From NCBI RefSeq assembly GCF_001423485.1, contig NZ_LMOD01000005.1, forward strand, positions 366,591 to 430,590: 64,000 nucleotides of DNA, read 5' to 3'. Below, piece by piece: positions 27,940 to 37,413 of the stretch (position 1 is the first letter of the stretch; every line of letters starts with the position of its first letter). The notes below the pieces were generated by a model. That model was not told where the DNA came from, made no database searches, and worked only from the letters and a program-made list of their open reading frames with translations. This DNA comes from Microbacterium sp. Leaf320. GTDB lineage: Bacteria > Actinomycetota > Actinomycetes > Actinomycetales > Microbacteriaceae. The position numbers were made by a program, and so were the translations under genes.

Positions 27940-29562
27940 ATGAGTCAGGAGAACGGCAGAGTGGCCGCACGATCGGAGATGCGGTGGAACGGCTGGGGTG
28001 ATCCCGCGAAGGCCGATGATCTGCCCCGGGCCGTGCGGGCGCTGCTCCCGTTGCTGCTCGGGCGCATTCGCAAGCCCGCCGCGCCCGTCGAGCTCGGGGA
28101 CGTGCTCCTCGCCGCCTCTGCGCTTACTCCCGACGACATCGCGGCGTTCACCGTCGTCGTGGGCAAGGATCGGGTCGATGTCTCTGACGAGTCTCGGATC
28201 CGCCATGCAGGCGGTCGCTCGACGCCCGATCTGCTGCGAAGGCGACTGGTGCGTCAGGTCACCCCGGATGCCGTCGTCCTTCCTGCCGATCACGACGAGG
28301 TGGCTGCCGTGCTCTCCGTCGCCGCCGATCGCGGAGTGGCGGTTATCCCCTTCGGCGGCGGGACGAGCGTGGTCGGGGCCCTCGATCCGCAGCGCGGCCG
28401 CCACCACGCCGTGATCAGTCTGGATCTGCGCCGACTCACCGGTCTCCTCCGCCTCGACGAGGTCAGTGGCGAAGCAGTCCTCGCGGCAGGAACCACCGGG
28501 CCCGATGCAGAGGCGCTGCTCAGCGCGCATGGATACGAGCTCGGCCACTACCCGCAGAGCTTCCGCTACGCGACGATCGGCGGGTTCGCGGCCGCGCGGT
28601 CTTCAGGGCAGAACTCTGCGGGCCACGGGCGCTTCGACACCATGGTCACGGGCATCAGGGTGGCGACGCCGACCGGTGACATCGATCTCGGGCGGTCTCC
28701 GGGTTCTGCCGCGGGGCCCGACCTGGTCCGCGTGTTCCTGGGCTCCGAAGGCATCTTCGGGGTGATCACGGAGGTCCGCGTCCGCATCCATCCGATCCCG
28801 CGTGAGCGCGTTCTCGAGTCCTGGACGTTCCCGGATTTCGCTTCGGGTGCCGATGCCCTCAGAGCGGTGGCGCAGCATGGCGGCGGGCCGACGGTCATCC
28901 GCCTGTCCGATGAGGCTGAGACCGCGGTCAGCCTGGCGCAGGTCGGCCGGATCGGCAAGGCGCTCTCGAAGGGTGCAGCGGTCGTCACGGTGTACGAGGG
29001 CGGCGGCATCGTCGAGCGCCGGGCGCGCGCGTCCGCACTGCTGGCTGCTGCTGGCGGAGTCTCCTCCGGTGAGGGAGCGGCTGAGGACTGGCTCGACGGA
29101 CGCTTCGACGGTCCGTACCTGCGCGACGCGCTGCTCGACGCGGGAGTCTTCTGCGAGACTCTCGAGACGGCGACCACCTGGGCGAACATCCCCACACTGA
29201 AGGCGGCGGTCACGACTGCCCTTCGCGACGGACTCTCTGACTCCGGCGCGAAGCCCTATGTGATGTGCCACGTATCCCACATCTATGCGACGGGGGCATC
29301 GTTGTACTTCACGGTGCTCGCCTCCATCCGGTCCGACCCGATGGAGGTCTGGGCACAGGTCAAGGCGCGTGTGAACGACGCGATCATCGCTAACGGCGGC
29401 ACGATCAGCCACCACCATGCCGTCGGTCGCGATCATGCACCGTGGTTGGAGCAGGAGATCGGCGAGACCGGCGTGCGGATCCTGGCCGCGATCAAGCGCG
29501 AGCTCGACCCCACGGGGATCCTCAACCCAGGCGCCGTGATCTCCGCTGATCGGACGCGCTGA
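27940..29562 (+). CDS. FAD-linked oxidase, alkyl-DHAP synthase (AGPS)-like
   Basis: A 540-residue flavoprotein of the FAD_binding_4 fold, closest in motif pattern to alkyldihydroxyacetone-phosphate synthase, which swaps an acyl for an alkyl chain in ether-lipid synthesis. WNGWGDPAK opens the domain. The FAD loop is VIPFGGGTSVVGALDP near 136, FRYATIGGFAAARSSGQNS is near 208, and SHHHAVGRDHAPWLE near 485 holds the His cluster seen in AGPS. The start is ATG 27940 or GTG 27961, the latter with AGGAG nine bases upstream. True ether-lipid activity is unproven; M. tuberculosis Rv2251 is a comparable protein beside a lipid kinase. Confidence 0.8.
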   Translation: MSQENGRVAARSEMRWNGWGDPAKADDLPRAVRALLPLLLGRIRKPAAPVELGDVLLAASALTPDDIAAFTVVVGKDRVDVSDESRIRHAGGRSTPDLLRRRLVRQVTPDAVVLPADHDEVAAVLSVAADRGVAVIPFGGGTSVVGALDPQRGRHHAVISLDLRRLTGLLRLDEVSGEAVLAAGTTGPDAEALLSAHGYELGHYPQSFRYATIGGFAAARSSGQNSAGHGRFDTMVTGIRVATPTGDIDLGRSPGSAAGPDLVRVFLGSEGIFGVITEVRVRIHPIPRERVLESWTFPDFASGADALRAVAQHGGGPTVIRLSDEAETAVSLAQVGRIGKALSKGAAVVTVYEGGGIVERRARASALLAAAGGVSSGEGAAEDWLDGRFDGPYLRDALLDAGVFCETLETATTWANIPTLKAAVTTALRDGLSDSGAKPYVMCHVSHIYATGASLYFTVLASIRSDPMEVWAQVKARVNDAIIANGGTISHHHAVGRDHAPWLEQEIGETGVRILAAIKRELDPTGILNPGAVISADRTR

Positions 29563-29563
29563 C

Positions 29564-30478
29564 GTGGGTGACCACATCGCCATGCTGTCGAATCCCTCCG
29601 CGGGCAAGGGGCGCGCCGGGCGCGAGGCAGCCGCAGCTCTCGCCCATCTGCGGGCCCGTGGCGCAGACGTGCATGTGTTCACAGGGGACTCCGCCGCATC
29701 GAGCGAGGTGCTCGCGGCGCAGGCTCTCGGTGAAGAGCCGCGTGTGCTCGTGGTCGTCGGGGGAGACGGCACGCTGTCCGGCATCCTCGACCTTCTCTGC
29801 GAGAGCGCCGTCCCTGTCGCGCTCGTGCCGGCCGGTACGGGGAACGACCTCGCGCGGGCCCTGGGCCTTCCTCGCCACGACCCGGTCGCCGCAGCGGAGC
29901 TCGCGCTCTCCGGAGTCTCCAGGGCGATCGACATCGGAGAGATACGCACCGGAGGCCGCGTCGCGCCGTTCCTGACGATCGCCGCTCTCGGCTTCGACGC
30001 GAAGGTCAGCGATCGCACCAACCGGTTGCGCTGGCCCCACGGTGCGCTGCGCTACTACCTCGCCCTCGTGATCGAACTCCTGCGTCTGCGCCCGATGGAG
30101 TTCACGGTGTCCGTCGACGGCTCGGCCCCTGTCGCGGCGCCGGGCACTCTCGTGGCCGTCGGCAACACCGAGAGCTATGGAGGCGGCATGCCGGTATGCA
30201 TTGGCGCGGCGGCCGACGATGGTCTCCTCGACCTCGTACAGGTGGCGCCGCTGAGCCGCCTCCGTCTGCTGCGGCTGTTCCCGCTGCTGCTTCGAGGCAC
30301 GCACCTGTCGCGTCCCGAAGTGACGCACGGACGTGCCCGGTCCGTGACGGTGAGCGCACCGGGACTCGTCGTGTACGCCGACGGAGAGCGGATCGGCGAG
30401 GACGAATGCACGGTCGGTGTCCGCCCGGCGGCGCTCACTGTCCTGGTGCCTGCAGCGAAGGAGACGGGTCGTGGCTGA
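29564..30478 (+). CDS. Diacylglycerol/lipid kinase family protein
   Basis: A 304-residue DagK-type lipid kinase. The catalytic-domain signature is VVVGGDGTLSGIL near residue 65, and VALVPAGTGNDLARALGLP near 85 is the ATP-binding segment. The C-terminal beta domain includes VGNTESYGGGMPV, with VYADGERIGED near the end. These enzymes phosphorylate diacylglycerol or related lipids to phosphatidic acid. The GTG start is 1 bp after the AGPS-like stop. The GMC oxidoreductase start lies inside its 3' end, giving one operon. Confidence 0.88.
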   Translation: MGDHIAMLSNPSAGKGRAGREAAAALAHLRARGADVHVFTGDSAASSEVLAAQALGEEPRVLVVVGGDGTLSGILDLLCESAVPVALVPAGTGNDLARALGLPRHDPVAAAELALSGVSRAIDIGEIRTGGRVAPFLTIAALGFDAKVSDRTNRLRWPHGALRYYLALVIELLRLRPMEFTVSVDGSAPVAAPGTLVAVGNTESYGGGMPVCIGAAADDGLLDLVQVAPLSRLRLLRLFPLLLRGTHLSRPEVTHGRARSVTVSAPGLVVYADGERIGEDECTVGVRPAALTVLVPAAKETGRG

Positions 30479-32132
30479 CAGCGGCAGGAACGCGCGACAG
30501 AGCGCACCGTTCGACGAGGACGTGATCGTGATCGGCTCGGGCTTCGGCGGATCCGTCTCCGCGCTGCGGCTCGTCGAGAAGGGGTATCGCGTGCGGGTCT
30601 ACGAGGCCGGACGTCGATTCGAAGACGAGGACTTCGCGAAGACCAGCTGGGATGTGCGTCGCTACCTGTGGGCGCCGGCGTTGGGCTGCTACGGCATCCA
30701 GCGCATCCACCGCCTGCCGCACGTGATGATCCTCGCGGGGGCGGGCGTCGGCGGTGGATCGTTGAACTACGCCAACACTCTTTATCAGCCCGGCGGAGCC
30801 TTCTTCACCGACCCCCAGTGGAACGCACTCGCGAACTGGGATGCTGAGCTCTCGCCGCACTACAGGACGGCGAAGCGGATGCTCGGCGTGGTCGAGCGGT
30901 ACCCTCATTCCGGTCCCGTCGAGCGCATCATGGCCGGTGCCGCAGAGGATCTCGGTGTCGGCAGCACGTTCCGGCGGGCTCCGGTGGGCGTGTGGTTCGG
31001 CAGGCCGGGGGAGCGTACGCCCGATCCGTTCTTCGAGGGAGAGGGCCCAGATCGCACGGGCTGCACACTCTGCGGCAACTGCATGGTCGGATGCCGTGTC
31101 GGCGCGAAGAACACGCTGATGAAGAACTACCTCGCACTCGCGGAGCGCCGCGGCGCGGTGATCGAGCCGCTCCGCACGGTCACCGAGGTGTGCGAGCTCG
31201 CGGGCGGCGGGTTCGCCGTGACGAGTGAGCGCAGCGGTGCCTGGCTGCGTCGTGATCGCCGTACCGTGCGCGCCGGTCAGGTCGTGCTGGCTGCGGGCAC
31301 CTGGGGCACACAGCAGCTGCTGCATCGGATGAAGCACTCGGGTGCTCTTCCGCGTGTGTCCGACGCCGTCGGGCGACTCACGCGGACCAACTCCGAGGCG
31401 CTCGACGGCGCGATCGCGACCCGGGTTCCGACTTCTCTCGACCTCGCGAAGGGCGTCGCCATCACGACCTCGTTCCACGTCGACGAGCGCACGCATGTCG
31501 AGAACGTGCGCTACGGGCCGGGCTCGAATCTGATGGGTGCGCTGGCGTCGATCATGGTGCCCGGAGATGTGCCGCTCGGCCGCCGACTGGGCGGTCTCGT
31601 CGGGCGATTCCTTCGGGCGCCGATCCGTCAGCTGCGCCTGGGGTCTCTCCGGCGCTGGAGCGAGCGCGGCATCATCGCTCTCGTCATGCAGACCGTCGAC
31701 AACTCGCTCACACTGTCTCTGCGGCGCCGGTTCGGGCGCCTGGTGATGACGAGCCGGCAGGGTCACGGTGAGCCGAACCCGAGCTATCTGCCGCAGGCGC
31801 ACCGTGCGGCTGCGGCGATCGCCGCGCGCATGCAGAAGGAGGGTGGCGTGCCCGCCGAGGCGCGGGGCTCATGGCCCGAGGTCTTCGGCATCCCCCTCAC
31901 CGCGCACTTCCTCGGCGGCGCCGTGATCTCGGCGTCCCCCGCGACAGGGGTCGTCGATCGGTACCACCGTGTGTGGGGGCATCCGGGGCTGCACGTCGTC
32001 GATGGGGCGGCGGTGCCCGCGAATCCGGGCGTTAACCCGTCGCTGACGATCACGGCGCTCGCGGAACGGGCGATGTCGTTCTGGCCGCGCGCCGGGGACG
32101 ACGACGACGAGCGTCCAATTCAGCAGGCATGA
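30471..32132 (+). CDS. GMC-family FAD oxidoreductase (cholesterol oxidase-like)
   Basis: A 553-residue GMC oxidoreductase. The N-terminal FAD motif is VIVIGSGFGGSVSALRLVE near residue 18. GAGVGGGSLNYANTL near 87 and the C-terminal NPSLTITALAERA segment are family features. A four-Cys motif, CTLCGNCMVGC (near residue 198), resembles an Fe-S binding site and recurs in a bacterial subgroup of these enzymes. The alcohol substrate, perhaps a sterol-like or lipid alcohol, is unknown. GTG 30471 follows GGAGA and overlaps the kinase stop. Confidence 0.87.
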   Translation: MADSGRNARQSAPFDEDVIVIGSGFGGSVSALRLVEKGYRVRVYEAGRRFEDEDFAKTSWDVRRYLWAPALGCYGIQRIHRLPHVMILAGAGVGGGSLNYANTLYQPGGAFFTDPQWNALANWDAELSPHYRTAKRMLGVVERYPHSGPVERIMAGAAEDLGVGSTFRRAPVGVWFGRPGERTPDPFFEGEGPDRTGCTLCGNCMVGCRVGAKNTLMKNYLALAERRGAVIEPLRTVTEVCELAGGGFAVTSERSGAWLRRDRRTVRAGQVVLAAGTWGTQQLLHRMKHSGALPRVSDAVGRLTRTNSEALDGAIATRVPTSLDLAKGVAITTSFHVDERTHVENVRYGPGSNLMGALASIMVPGDVPLGRRLGGLVGRFLRAPIRQLRLGSLRRWSERGIIALVMQTVDNSLTLSLRRRFGRLVMTSRQGHGEPNPSYLPQAHRAAAAIAARMQKEGGVPAEARGSWPEVFGIPLTAHFLGGAVISASPATGVVDRYHRVWGHPGLHVVDGAAVPANPGVNPSLTITALAERAMSFWPRAGDDDDERPIQQA

Positions 32133-32133
32133 C

Positions 32134-32164
32134 GAAGGGGGCCGCGCCGAGCGCGACCCCCTTC
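32134..32164. terminator. Bidirectional terminator, GMC oxidase / fadB
   Basis: GAAGGGGG and CCCCCTTC arms enclose an inner GCGC stem between the convergent stop codons. Confidence 0.7.
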
Positions 32165-32175
32165 GATGCATCCGA

Positions 32176-34335
32176 TCAGCGGCTCTCGATGCCGCGGATC
32201 TGCGGGGTGTGGAACTCTCCACCGAAGGCGCGCTCCGAGGCGCCCTCGCGGTCGAGGTAGGGCGAGGCCCCACCGTCGATGAAGGGCCAGCCGGCGCCGA
32301 GGATGAGGCACAGGTCGATGTCCTCGACCTCGGGCACGACCCCCTCATCGAGCATGAGCTTGATCTCGCTCGCGAGACCGTCCTGCACTCGCTGCAGGAT
32401 CGTCTCGGCCGACGCCGGCGTCTTGCCGACGGCGGGCTTCAGCAGCTTCTCGGCCTGCTTCGTCCAGCCGGTCACCCGACCGCCCTTGTCCTTCTCGATC
32501 ACGGCGTCGAGCTCCGCGAGAGCGTGGAAGTTCTCGTTCGCGTAGAAGCGCTCCGGGAACGCGTGCGCCATCGTGTCCTGCACGTGGGCTGCGACTTTCC
32601 ACCCGACCAGGTCGATCAGCTGGAAGGGTCCCATCGGCAGTCCGAGAGGTGCGAAGGCCTTCTCGACATCGGTGATCGGAGTGCCTTCGTACACCGCGCG
32701 AGCCGCCTCGCCCATGACCTTGGCCAGCAGACGGTTCACCACGAAACCGGGAGCATCTGCGGTGAGCACCGCGTTCTTGCCCAGATTCTTCGCGACGACG
32801 AACGCGGTCGAGAGCGCACCCTCGGAGGTGACTGGTGTCTTCACGATCTCGATCAGCGGCATCACCGCGACCGGGTTGAAGAAGTGGAAGCCGACGAGGC
32901 GCTCGGGGTGAGCGAGCTTCGCGCCGATCTCCTCGACCGAGAGCGACGAGGTGTTGGTCGCCAGGATCGCGTCCTCGGCGATGATCTTCTCGATCTCGCC
33001 GAACACCTGCTGCTTGACGCCGACCTCCTCGAACACGGCCTCGATGACGAAGTCGCAGTCCGCGTACAGGCTCTTGTCGGTCGTGCCCGTGACGAGCGCG
33101 CGAAGCTTGTTCGCGGAGTCCGCATCCAGGCGACCCTTGCCCTCGAGCTTGCCGATCTCCTCGTGGATGTAGGCCACGCCTTTGTCGACTCGCGCCTGGT
33201 CGAGGTCGGTGATCAGCACCGGCACCTGCAGCTTGCGCACGAACAGCAGCGCGAACTGGCTCGCCATGAGCCCCGCGCCGATGATGCCGACCTTGGTGAC
33301 CTTCTTGGCAAGGGCATTGTCGGGTGCGCCGACGGGCCGCTTCGCGCGCTTCTGCACGAGATCGAACGCGTACATGGATGCAGCGAACTGGTCGCCCGTC
33401 ACGAGTTCGGCGAGAGCTTCATCCTCGCGCGCGAAGCCCTCGGCCTTGGTGCCGCTCTTCGCCCTGTCGAGCAGCTCGAGCGCGGCGTACGGCGACTTCG
33501 GAACCGTGCCGATCTTCGACTCGAGCATGCCGCGCGCCATCTTGATGGCGATCGGCCACTTGGTGAGTCGCTCGATCTTGCCCGGCTCGTTCTTGCGCTC
33601 GACCTTCTTGCCGCCGAGCACGGCGTCGGCCCAGGCCAGCGAGTTCTCGAGATAGTTCGCCGCGGGGAAGATCGCGTCGACGATGCCCAGATCGAAGGCC
33701 TGCTGCGGCTTCAGCATCCGGTTCTGCTTGAGCGGGTTCGAGATGACGACCTCGAGGGCGTTCTCGATCCCGATCAGATTCGGCAGCAGATAGGCGCCAC
33801 CCCAGCCCGGGATGATGCCGAGGAAGACCTCGGGGAGCGCGATCGCCGCGGCGGACGCGTCGACCGTGCGGTAGCTGGAGTTGAGCGCGATCTCGAGGCC
33901 GCCGCCGAGCGCCAGCCCGTTCACGAACGCGAACGACGGGACGCCGAGCTCGCCGAACTTGCCCAGCACCTTGTGGCCGAGCTGCGCGATCAGGCGCGCG
34001 TTGTCACGCGAGCCGACCTTGCTGATGTCCGAGAGGTCGGCCCCGGCGGCCAGTATGTACTGCTTGCCGGTGATGCCGACGGCCTGGATCTCTCCGGCGG
34101 CGGCGCGAGCGGCGAGGCCGTCGAGCGTGTCGCCGAGAGCGGTGAGCGTCGCCGGCCCGAGGGTGTTCGGACGAGTGTGGTCGCGTCCGTTGTCGAGCGT
34201 GATCAGGGCGAGGACCTTGCCCGAGGCGAGACGGATGTCGCGCACAGGAGAGTGCGTGATCACCTCGTCGTCGGTGAGAGCCTGGATGGGGGAGAAGTCG
34301 ACGTTCGCGTACTGTTCGGAAATCGAGTGTGCCAT
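32176..34335 (-). CDS. fadB: Fatty-acid oxidation multienzyme: enoyl-CoA hydratase / 3-hydroxyacyl-CoA dehydrogenase
   Basis: A 719-residue fusion doing the second and third steps of beta-oxidation. The N-terminal crotonase domain (about residues 20-270) has LALGGGLEIALNSSYR and PEVFLGIIPGWGGAYLLP. The NAD domain begins at VGIIGAGLMASQFALLF near 341, and the 3HCDH C-terminal domains run from about 520 with APGFVVNRLLAKVMGEA. The length fits FadB/FadJ-type proteins. It lies 6 bp after fadA, with its AGAGGAAG ribosome site at the end of that gene. Confidence 0.93.
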   Translation of the reverse strand: MAHSISEQYANVDFSPIQALTDDEVITHSPVRDIRLASGKVLALITLDNGRDHTRPNTLGPATLTALGDTLDGLAARAAAGEIQAVGITGKQYILAAGADLSDISKVGSRDNARLIAQLGHKVLGKFGELGVPSFAFVNGLALGGGLEIALNSSYRTVDASAAAIALPEVFLGIIPGWGGAYLLPNLIGIENALEVVISNPLKQNRMLKPQQAFDLGIVDAIFPAANYLENSLAWADAVLGGKKVERKNEPGKIERLTKWPIAIKMARGMLESKIGTVPKSPYAALELLDRAKSGTKAEGFAREDEALAELVTGDQFAASMYAFDLVQKRAKRPVGAPDNALAKKVTKVGIIGAGLMASQFALLFVRKLQVPVLITDLDQARVDKGVAYIHEEIGKLEGKGRLDADSANKLRALVTGTTDKSLYADCDFVIEAVFEEVGVKQQVFGEIEKIIAEDAILATNTSSLSVEEIGAKLAHPERLVGFHFFNPVAVMPLIEIVKTPVTSEGALSTAFVVAKNLGKNAVLTADAPGFVVNRLLAKVMGEAARAVYEGTPITDVEKAFAPLGLPMGPFQLIDLVGWKVAAHVQDTMAHAFPERFYANENFHALAELDAVIEKDKGGRVTGWTKQAEKLLKPAVGKTPASAETILQRVQDGLASEIKLMLDEGVVPEVEDIDLCLILGAGWPFIDGGASPYLDREGASERAFGGEFHTPQIRGIESR

Positions 34336-34341
34336 CGGCGC

Positions 34342-35547
34342 TTACTTCCTCTTCTTGCCGTCGAAGTGCGGGTTCTCCCAGATGACGGAGCCGCCCTGGC
34401 CGAGACCGACGCACATCGCGGTCAGGCCGTAGCGCACGTCGGGACGCTCGGCGAACTGCGCCGCGAGCTGGATCATCAGACGCACACCGGATGCCGCGAG
34501 CGGGTGTCCGAGTGCGATCGCGCCGCCCCACTGGTTGACGCGGGGGTCGTCGTCGGCGATCCCGAAATGGTCGAGCAGCGAGATGACCTGGATCGCGAAG
34601 GCCTCGTTGAGCTCGAACAGGCCGATATCGGCGATCGTGAGCCCGGCCTTCTTCAGCGCCTTCTCGGTCGAGGGGATCGGGCCGATGCCCATGATCTCGG
34701 GCTGGACGCCCGCGAACGCGAACGACACCATGCGCATCTTCGGTGCGAGACCGAACTCCTTCACCGCACCGCCACCGGCGAGCAGCGACATCGTCGCACC
34801 GTCGGTGAGAGGCGACGACGTGCCGGCGGTCACTCGACCGTGCGGTCGGAACGGCGTCTTGAGCGCGGCGAGGTCTTCCATCGTCGTCTGCGGGCGCCGG
34901 CCCTCATCCTCCGTGGCGAGTCCCCAGGCTCCGTCGGCGCTCTTGGTCGCGACGGAGACGAGATCGGGCTGGATCTTGCCGGCGTCGTACGCGGCCTGCA
35001 CCCTGTGCTGGCTCAGCATGCCGAACCGGTCGGAGCGCTCTTTCGTCAGGTGCGGGAAGCGGTCGAAGATGCGCTCGGCCGTGACACCCATGTTCAGGGC
35101 GCCGGGGTCGACCATGCGCTCCGCGACGAACCGGGGGTTGGGATCGGCGTTGCCGCCGATCGGGTGGTGGCCCATGTGCTCGACGCCGCCCGCGAGGGCG
35201 AAGTCGTACATACCCACACCGATCGATGCGCCCATCGTCGTGACGCTGGTCATAGCCCCCGCGCACATGCGTTCCACGGCGAGGCCGGGAACCGTCTGCG
35301 GGAGCCCGGCGAGGATCGCCACCGAGCGGCCGAGGGTGAGGCCCTGGTCTCCCGTCTGGCTCGTCGCCGCGATGGCGACGTCGTCGATGCGATCAGCAGG
35401 GACGGCTGCGTTCCGCTCCATCAGGCCGATGGTCGCCTTCACGGCGAGGTCATCTGCGCGGGTGTTCCAGTACATGCCCTTTTCGCCGGCGCGCCCGAAG
35501 GGGGTGCGCACTCCATCGACGAAGAAGACGTCCGAGATCTCGGCCAC
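34342..35547 (-). CDS. fadA: Acetyl-CoA C-acyltransferase (3-ketoacyl-CoA thiolase)
   Basis: A 401-residue thiolase that cleaves 3-ketoacyl-CoA to end each beta-oxidation round. The acyl-binding Cys is in VERMCAGAMTSVTT near residue 91. The His motif GHPLAASGVR is near 353 and the second Cys is in CVGLGQGGSVI near 385. The GTG start has TTGGAGG five bases upstream. It is first in the fadA-fadB operon. The 73 bp before it hold no other gene. Confidence 0.94.
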   Translation of the reverse strand: MAEISDVFFVDGVRTPFGRAGEKGMYWNTRADDLAVKATIGLMERNAAVPADRIDDVAIAATSQTGDQGLTLGRSVAILAGLPQTVPGLAVERMCAGAMTSVTTMGASIGVGMYDFALAGGVEHMGHHPIGGNADPNPRFVAERMVDPGALNMGVTAERIFDRFPHLTKERSDRFGMLSQHRVQAAYDAGKIQPDLVSVATKSADGAWGLATEDEGRRPQTTMEDLAALKTPFRPHGRVTAGTSSPLTDGATMSLLAGGGAVKEFGLAPKMRMVSFAFAGVQPEIMGIGPIPSTEKALKKAGLTIADIGLFELNEAFAIQVISLLDHFGIADDDPRVNQWGGAIALGHPLAASGVRLMIQLAAQFAERPDVRYGLTAMCVGLGQGGSVIWENPHFDGKKRK

Positions 35548-35620
35548 TCTGCCTCCAAGTTTGTGCGGTGGCCTCAGTTTAGGGAGGGCCGGAAACCGGG
35601 AGGAATCGGTTGGGTCGAAC

Positions 35621-36814
35621 CTACGAAGCGGGCGGCGGCGTCTCGTCGGGCGTTTGCGCTGCTTCTACAAAGGCGTCGGCGATCTTCTGTGCGGTCTGTG
35701 CAATCTGCCACGGGCGTGCACCGAGCGCCGCGAGGGCATCGCCGATGGCCTCGGGCGTCGTGCCCGGCACATCCCACGCCACGCGACGGAGGTAGTCGGG
35801 GGTCAGCAGGTTCTCGGTCGGCATCCCCAGTTCCTCTGCCGTCGCCTCGATCACGGGGCGTGCGGCCTTCAGCCGCGCATCGGCCTCGGGGTTGCGGTCC
35901 GACCACGCCCGAGGGGGTGGCAGCGCATCGCTGGGGACGCGTTCGCGCGGAAGCTCCTCGGTCGCGCGCCCGTCGACGAACGCCTGCCACCACCGGTCGA
36001 GCTGCGTGCGGCTCGCGCGACCCTGGAAGTCCTTGACTCCCGCGAGCGCCTGCTTGCTCTGCGGGTTCGCGAGGACAGCGGCGATCAACGAGCGATCGGG
36101 AACCAGGCGACCGGGGGAGACATCCTGATCCTGCGCGAAGGCCTCCCGTGCCTGCCAGAGCGATCGGGCGACGGCGAGGTTGCGGGCGCCGCGAACCTGG
36201 TGGAGCCCGCTCAGTCGGCGCCAGGGGTCTTCCCGCGGCGGCTTGGGGAGGCGCGTGAGCGTCGCGGCGAACTCCTCGGCCGCGTACTCGGTCTTGCCCT
36301 GCTCCTCGAGCTCGGCCTGGAGCGCCTCGTACACGTCGATCAGATGCAGCACATCGAGTGCCGCGTACTCGAGCCAGGCTGCGGGGAGTGGCCTCGTCGA
36401 CCAGTCCGCGGCCGAGTGCTCTTTCTTGAGAGTGATGCCCAGGGTGTTCTCGACCACGGCGGCGAGACCGACGCGTTCGTGTCCGAGCAGACGCGAGGCG
36501 AGCTCGGTGTCGAAGATCGAGCGAGGAAGCAGATCGAGTTCGCGCAGCGACGGAAGGTCCTGGCTCGCGGCGTGGAAGATCCACTGCACGTCGCCGATCG
36601 CCTCCTGAAGCGGGCTGAAGTCGCCGAGCGGCGGCGGGTCGAAGAGGAAGACCCCCGCATCCCTGCGGAACACCTGCACGAGGTACGCGCGCTGCGAGTA
36701 TCGGAATCCGGATGCCCGCTCGACGTCGACGGCGACAGGGCCTGTGCCTGCGGCCAGCGCGGCGCATGCCGCACGGAACTCCGAGACGTCGGAGATCACG
36801 GAGTATTCAGTCAC
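35621..36814 (-). CDS. rnd: Ribonuclease D-like 3'-5' exonuclease with HRDC domain
   Basis: A 397-residue RNase D family protein acting in tRNA and stable-RNA 3' processing. The DEDD exonuclease domain has Exo I VAVDVERASG near residue 28, Exo II IFHAASQDLPSL near 79 and Exo III YAALDVLHLIDVYE near 150. An HRDC domain follows at about 210-290, and a second helical region to the end. The GTG start overlaps the DUF3000 stop by 8 bp, so the two are cotranscribed. Confidence 0.9.
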   Translation of the reverse strand: MTEYSVISDVSEFRAACAALAAGTGPVAVDVERASGFRYSQRAYLVQVFRRDAGVFLFDPPPLGDFSPLQEAIGDVQWIFHAASQDLPSLRELDLLPRSIFDTELASRLLGHERVGLAAVVENTLGITLKKEHSAADWSTRPLPAAWLEYAALDVLHLIDVYEALQAELEEQGKTEYAAEEFAATLTRLPKPPREDPWRRLSGLHQVRGARNLAVARSLWQAREAFAQDQDVSPGRLVPDRSLIAAVLANPQSKQALAGVKDFQGRASRTQLDRWWQAFVDGRATEELPRERVPSDALPPPRAWSDRNPEADARLKAARPVIEATAEELGMPTENLLTPDYLRRVAWDVPGTTPEAIGDALAALGARPWQIAQTAQKIADAFVEAAQTPDETPPPAS

Positions 36815-37388
36815 GTGCTGCCTTTCGCGCGCCGATCACGGCGATGCCCTCGGAACCGGGCGGAAGACCCGCCAGCATTCCGACCAGTTCGACCCATGCT
36901 TCGACGTGGGGTGTGAAGGGGCCTTCGGGTGTCCAGGACGCCCTCAATTCTATCTGGGCGCCGTCGCCTTCGTCCGCGAGGCCGCCGAAGCCCTTCGAGA
37001 GCGTCTTGGTCGACGTGCCTGATGCGGAGTGATATCCGGCGCCTCGGGAGTCCAGCGCGTCGACCAGCCACGACCACGTGACGTCCGCGAGAAGCGGGTC
37101 GGTTCCGATCTCCGTCTCGAGCGGTGCCTGGGCGAAGATCACGATCCGCCATGCTCCGTCCCACGCGGAGGGCGTGTCCGGATCGTGCAGCAGCACGAAC
37201 CGGCCGGTTCCGTAGGCGGACTCTCCCTCGTCGTCCGGACGGACGTCGGCAGCGAGCGCGAGGGCGTGCGGGGCGAGGCCTTGAGGGGTGGGGATCTCAC
37301 GGATCGTGATGTCCGCTCGGAACGCGATATCACGCAGCTCGGCCACTGCGGCGTCGAAGATCGTCCCGGCATCGGGGTGTGCGGTCAC
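36807..37388 (-). CDS. DUF3000 family protein
   Basis: A 193-residue actinobacterial protein of unknown function, usually upstream of an RNase D gene as here. Family segments include LAPHALALAADVRP near 38, GRFVLLHDPDTPSAWDGAWR near 61 and TWSWLVDALDSRGAGYH near 105. The GTG start has TAGCCT six bases upstream, a leaderless layout, and is divergent from the hydrolase gene 25 bp away. Confidence 0.85.
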   Translation of the reverse strand: MTAHPDAGTIFDAAVAELRDIAFRADITIREIPTPQGLAPHALALAADVRPDDEGESAYGTGRFVLLHDPDTPSAWDGAWRIVIFAQAPLETEIGTDPLLADVTWSWLVDALDSRGAGYHSASGTSTKTLSKGFGGLADEGDGAQIELRASWTPEGPFTPHVEAWVELVGMLAGLPPGSEGIAVIGARKAARD

Positions 37389-37394
37389 GGCAAC

Positions 37395-37404
37395 AGGCTA
37401 GAGT
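37395..37404. promoter_or_regulatory. Overlapping divergent -10 elements
   Basis: On the minus strand TAGCCT (37400-37395) lies six bases before the DUF3000 GTG. On the plus strand TAGAGT (37399-37404) lies nine bases before the hydrolase ATG. The two hexamers share two bases, so the promoters should compete. Confidence 0.45.
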
Positions 37405-37413
37405 CAGGAAGCG

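Noticed and set aside
32209..36036. A 1,275-codon plus-strand frame over fadB and fadA
   Set aside because: It mirrors two well-recognised minus-strand genes and has no domain of its own.
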